Origin: Anaerolineales bacterium
GTDB lineage: Bacteria; Chloroflexota; Anaerolineae; Anaerolineales; Villigracilaceae
Reading direction: 5' to 3'
NCBI GenBank assembly: GCA_030680795.1
Contig: JAUXUL010000029.1
Location: 1 to 64,000, forward strand
Length of the DNA stretch: 64,000 nucleotides
A program made the position numbers and the translations under genes. The stretch's first letter is position 1. Each line of letters opens with the position of its first letter. Shown piece after piece: positions 61,070-64,000 of this stretch. The notes beneath the pieces were generated by a model that ran no database searches, had not been told where the DNA came from, and saw only the letters and a list, made by a program, of their open reading frames with translations.

Positions 61070-62446
61070 ATGAAGATAACCGCCATCCTCCTTGCCGCCG
61101 GCCAGGGGACTCGCATGAAATCATCCCTGCCTAAAGTATTACATCCCATTGCAGGTCAGCCCATGATCTGGCATGCCTTGCAGGTCATTCAACGATCCAC
61201 CACCGAGAAACCGGTTGTCGTGGTTGGGCATGGCGCGGAAGAAGTGACGAAATACCTCGATGATTCCGCGCAGACTGTTTTGCAGGAAGCACAACTCGGC
61301 ACAGGCCATGCGGTCATGCAGGCCGAGGCTTTATTGAAGGGGAACACGGATCTTGTCGTCGTTTGTTACAGCGACATGCCTTTGTTGCGCGGCGAGAATT
61401 TGCAAAAACTTGTTGAAACGCAAAAGAATAATAGAGGCCCCATTTCCATATTGACCGTGGTGGCAGACGACCCGCGCGGATTTGGACGCATCATCCGCAA
61501 GGCAGACGGCTCCGTGGAGGCCATCGTGGAGGAATATGTCGCCACGGCAGAGCAGTTACAGGTCAAAGAATTGAACGTAGGCGGGTATTGTTTTGACGCA
61601 GATTGGTTATGGGATGCCTTGCATCGCATTCCAAAAAATCCCCAAAAAGGCGAGTATTATTTGACCGATACAGTTAAGTTGGCCTCCAAAGCCGGGCTGC
61701 CTGTTCAAGCTACTGTGATGGATGATCTTGAAGAGACCATCGGCATTAATACACGCGTGCATCTTTCAGAAGTGGAAGCTGCCATGCGCAGGCGCATTAA
61801 TCAGGAGCACATGCTCAATGGTGTTACGATGATGGATCCGGCCTCCACATACATTGATGTTGATGTAAAGATTGGCAGGGATACGGTCCTCATGCCCAAT
61901 ACCTATCTGCATGGAAAGACCGAGATCGGCGAAGGTAATCTGATCGGACCGAATGCCATCATCCGCGATTCAAAGATTGGAAATCGCTGTAAAGTGCTCG
62001 CGTCGGTTCTGGAAGGCGCGCTGCTTGATGATGATGTGGACATCGGCCCGTTCGCACGCTTACGCAAAGGAGCTCATCTTGGCAACCACGTCCACATGGG
62101 GAATTTCGGTGAGGTGAAAGATTCATATCTTGCTGAAGGCGTGAAAATGGGACATTTCTCATATATTGGCAACGCGCAGATCGGCGCAAATAGCAATATC
62201 GGCGCGGGCACGATCACCTGTAATTATGACGGCGAAAAGAAATATGCCACTGAGATTGGCGAGGATGTTTTTATCGGCTCGGATACCATGCTGGTTGCGC
62301 CTTTGAAGATCGGCTCAGGCGCACGCACAGGCGCAGGCTCGGTGGTGACGAAAAACGTGGCAGAGAATACACTTGTGGTGGGCATGCCTGCGCGTGCCAT
62401 TAAAAAATGGAAAGAAAAGCGAAAAAGTAATAACGTAGATAAGTAA
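61070..62446 (+). CDS. glmU: Bifunctional GlmU: GlcNAc-1-P uridyltransferase / GlcN-1-P acetyltransferase
   Basis: 458 residues. The uridyltransferase half opens with ILLAAGQGTRMKSSLPKVLHPIAGQPM. The C-terminal half is a left-handed helix with GPFARLRKGAHLGNHVHMGNF and the acetyltransferase site ...NIGAGTITCNYDG. It makes UDP-GlcNAc for peptidoglycan. GAGGTGA lies six bases before the ATG. Confidence 0.96.
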   Translation: MKITAILLAAGQGTRMKSSLPKVLHPIAGQPMIWHALQVIQRSTTEKPVVVVGHGAEEVTKYLDDSAQTVLQEAQLGTGHAVMQAEALLKGNTDLVVVCYSDMPLLRGENLQKLVETQKNNRGPISILTVVADDPRGFGRIIRKADGSVEAIVEEYVATAEQLQVKELNVGGYCFDADWLWDALHRIPKNPQKGEYYLTDTVKLASKAGLPVQATVMDDLEETIGINTRVHLSEVEAAMRRRINQEHMLNGVTMMDPASTYIDVDVKIGRDTVLMPNTYLHGKTEIGEGNLIGPNAIIRDSKIGNRCKVLASVLEGALLDDDVDIGPFARLRKGAHLGNHVHMGNFGEVKDSYLAEGVKMGHFSYIGNAQIGANSNIGAGTITCNYDGEKKYATEIGEDVFIGSDTMLVAPLKIGSGARTGAGSVVTKNVAENTLVVGMPARAIKKWKEKRKSNNVDK

Positions 62447-62466
62447 ACACGTAGACAGGTAAAGTT
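62436..62466. repeat. Dispersed repeat with GTAGATAAGTAAACACGTAGACAGG-like units
   Basis: AACACGTAGACAGGTAAA here and GTGGACAGGTAAAAA just before cdd are related to the TACCTGT units at 48502-48528. The second unit appears to supply the cdd ribosome-binding site (AGGTAAAAA-ATG). Confidence 0.5.
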
Positions 62467-62518
62467 GCTCAAGCCGCCGTCCTCGCCGCCGAGAGCATAA
62501 GAAGTGGACAGGTAAAAA

Positions 62519-62932
62519 ATGAATCTAACACATGAAGAACGACAGGCGTTGATTAACCTTGCCAATGAAGCGCGCAAACTTGCTTATGTGCCGTACTCAA
62601 ATTATCCAGTCGGTGCGGCCTTGCGTACAAAGAGTGGACGTTCATACACGGGCGTGAATGTAGAGAATGCGGCCTATCCGCAGACCATGTGCGCAGAACG
62701 CGTGGCCATCTTCAAAGCTGTGTCAGATGGTGAGACCGAATTTGATGTGATCGCAGTGGTCACGAAGAACGGCGGTTCTCCCTGCGGCGGATGCAGACAG
62801 GTGCTGGCTGAGTTTGGTTTGGATACCATTGTTCTACTTGCAAATGGCAATGGAAAACTTGTGAAGGAATCAACTGTGTCCGAATTACTCCCCGAAGCAT
62901 TTACGCCAAAACATTTGGCGGCAGATAAGTAG
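62519..62932 (+). CDS. cdd: Cytidine deaminase
   Basis: 137 residues. The zinc and catalytic sites are TMCAERVAIF and SPCGGCRQVLAEF, as in tetrameric cytidine deaminases (one Cys-Ala-Glu, then Pro-Cys-x-x-Cys). It makes uridine from cytidine and deoxycytidine in salvage, in line with the deoxynucleoside kinases in the window. Confidence 0.95.
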   Translation: MNLTHEERQALINLANEARKLAYVPYSNYPVGAALRTKSGRSYTGVNVENAAYPQTMCAERVAIFKAVSDGETEFDVIAVVTKNGGSPCGGCRQVLAEFGLDTIVLLANGNGKLVKESTVSELLPEAFTPKHLAADK

Positions 62933-62936
62933 ATAA

Positions 62937-62982
62937 CCAGAGAGTAGAGAACAGTTCTCTACGCTCTACTCTCTGCTCTCTC
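62937..62982. repeat. Inverted repeat between cdd and recO
   Basis: AGAGAGTAGAG and CTCTACTCTCT are exact complements around AACAGTTCTCTACG. It ends two bases before the recO start and leaves no ribosome-binding site there. Confidence 0.65.
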
Positions 62983-62983
62983 T

Positions 62984-63742
62984 ATGACTGAATTCCGCTC
63001 CTTCCGCGCTTCTGCGGTTGTACTTCGCCATAGTGATTGGGGCGAAGCCGACCAATTGCTGACGCTCTATACGCGCGAGCAGGGTATGGTGCGCGCATTG
63101 GCGAAAGGCGCGCGAAAAATAACTTCGCGCAAGGGGGGGCATTTACAACCCTTTACTCAAATTACCGTGCAGCTTGCAAAAGGACGTGACCTCTTAATTG
63201 TTACGCAGGTTGAAACAGTCAACGCATTTCTGCCCTTGCATGATAATTTGGAAAAGACAGGTTATGCGGCTTATGTGATTGAATTGCTCTTACGTTTTTC
63301 GTATGAAGCGGAAGGCGGCAATCCCACACTCTTTAAATTAGTGATTGAAACCCTGGGGCGCATTGAAAAGGAAACCGATTCCTGGCTGGCTGTACGATAC
63401 TATGAAATGAGATTGCTGGATGCTGTCGGATTTCGTCCGCAGTTATTCGAGTGTGCCAATTGCAGGCGCGAGATATTGCCCGAAGACCAACTTTTTTCAT
63501 TTTCGGCAGGCGGTGTCATCTGCCCTCGCTGCGGACAGGGTTTGCCCAACCTTGCGCAGATCTCAATGGAAACGCTCAAGTATTTGCGCCACTTCCAAAG
63601 ATCCAGCTACAGAGATGCCTCGCGCGCGCAGCCCAGCCTAACGGCGCGGAAAGAAGCGGAAGTTCTCATGCAGGGATATTTCACTTATCAGCTTGAGCGC
63701 GAGTTGAACACGCCGGGCTTCATCAAACGCGTTAAGTCATAG
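62984..63742 (+). CDS. recO: DNA repair protein RecO
   Basis: 252 residues. The OB-fold start FRASAVVLRHSDWGEADQLLTLYTREQGMVRALAKGAR is typical of RecO, and a C-terminal zinc site is formed by CANCRR...CPRCG. It loads RecA with RecR in gap repair. The start is directly downstream of a short inverted repeat. Confidence 0.94.
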   Translation: MTEFRSFRASAVVLRHSDWGEADQLLTLYTREQGMVRALAKGARKITSRKGGHLQPFTQITVQLAKGRDLLIVTQVETVNAFLPLHDNLEKTGYAAYVIELLLRFSYEAEGGNPTLFKLVIETLGRIEKETDSWLAVRYYEMRLLDAVGFRPQLFECANCRREILPEDQLFSFSAGGVICPRCGQGLPNLAQISMETLKYLRHFQRSSYRDASRAQPSLTARKEAEVLMQGYFTYQLERELNTPGFIKRVKS

Positions 63743-63864
63743 CGGGAAATTTCTTTTAAACTAGACTATGGATCTCATCAGTCACGAAGTAAATCACCTG
63801 TTTTTGGCTGAATAATTTTCAAAATTTGGAGCGTTTTTTTATTGCGAATGTGAAAGGATAAAAA

Positions 63865-64000
63865 ATGACGCGCAAAATCTTAATCAGTGCTTTGATCGTC
63901 CTCAGTTCAGCTCTGCTGGTCTTGAACATTCTTGGGATTGCCCTGGCGTGGATATATAACGAACCGCTGACAAAGGAAGCTGTTTCCCGCTTGCAGGAAG
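63865..64000 (+). CDS. Membrane protein, partial (N-terminus)
   Basis: The first 45 codons of a gene cut by the window edge. AAAGGATAAAAA precedes the ATG. The product starts MTRKILISALIVLSSALLVLN and has one long membrane helix. No family can be given from this much sequence. Confidence 0.65.
   Translation, partial: MTRKILISALIVLSSALLVLNILGIALAWIYNEPLTKEAVSRLQE

Noticed and set aside
1-64000. CRISPR array, phage or integron structure
   Set aside because: No regularly spaced direct repeats, no integrase, capsid or transposase gene was seen; the repeats present are scattered inverted repeats.

Overview
This window reads like a chromosome segment of an uncultured Chloroflexota bacterium, most likely class Anaerolineae. 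The call is inferred from gene content and style: many c-type cytochromes, lipoproteins with a single lipobox Cys, HpcH/HpaI-type lyase and DUF35/thiolase-like genes, two oligopeptide ABC systems, and very many short intergenic inverted repeats of the kind common in that class. No rRNA gene or other taxonomic anchor is present, so the assignment is not proven.

Layout. (1) 1-9.9 kb, all on the minus strand: a respiratory locus. In transcription order it holds an ethylbenzene-dehydrogenase-like heme lipoprotein, a decaheme lipoprotein built from two copies of a pentaheme unit, a membrane-anchored nonaheme cytochrome, a diheme cytochrome b, a Tat-exported Rieske protein, split cytochrome b (N-terminal half, then a C-terminal half fused to seven c-type heme domains), and a NapC/NrfH-like quinol dehydrogenase cut by the window edge. 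Both upstream transcription units carry a TGA-N6-TCA (FNR/CRP-type) palindrome at plausible activator distances. (2) 10-12.2 kb: a divergent NarL-type two-component system. (3) 12.2-20.4 kb: FmdB-like zinc ribbon, gmk, a rhomboid protease, an orphan PhnD-like binding protein, a DUF4230 protein, an S51 peptidase, gene remnants, msrPQ and a DsbA-like oxidoreductase.

(4) 20.6-29.4 kb: two deoxynucleoside kinases, pyrB, a strip of decayed genes (truncated BrnT-type toxin, frameshifted CopG-type antitoxin, broken EamA transporter), a nucleotidyltransferase, two glycosyltransferases flanking an NTF2-like protein, a HAD phosphatase and an SDR. (5) 29.5-41 kb: mutS2, an aminotransferase, a cold-shock protein, a DEAD-box helicase with DbpA domain, an EamA transporter, a CitE-like lyase with a truncated duplicate, a NYN nuclease-like protein, and a thiolase-like/OB-fold pair that both lack the expected catalytic or zinc cysteines. 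(6) 41.3-49 kb: a GAF-GGDEF protein, an NDP-sugar nucleotidyltransferase, a Nudix protein, an aldo/keto reductase, PcrA/UvrD and MscL.

(7) 49.2-60.5 kb: a full opp operon (D,F,A,B,C), a dead cytochrome c gene, the last codons of a deleted second oppC, a second oppDF pair and an extra binding lipoprotein. (8) 60.8-64 kb: tRNA-Gln, glmU, cdd, recO and the start of a membrane protein. Running through everything are short dispersed inverted repeats, some of which have entered reading frames without breaking them (mutS2, rhomboid, a glycosyltransferase, an NDP-sugar transferase), and a set of genes whose start codon lies 6-9 bases after a TATAAT-like hexamer, suggesting leaderless mRNAs.
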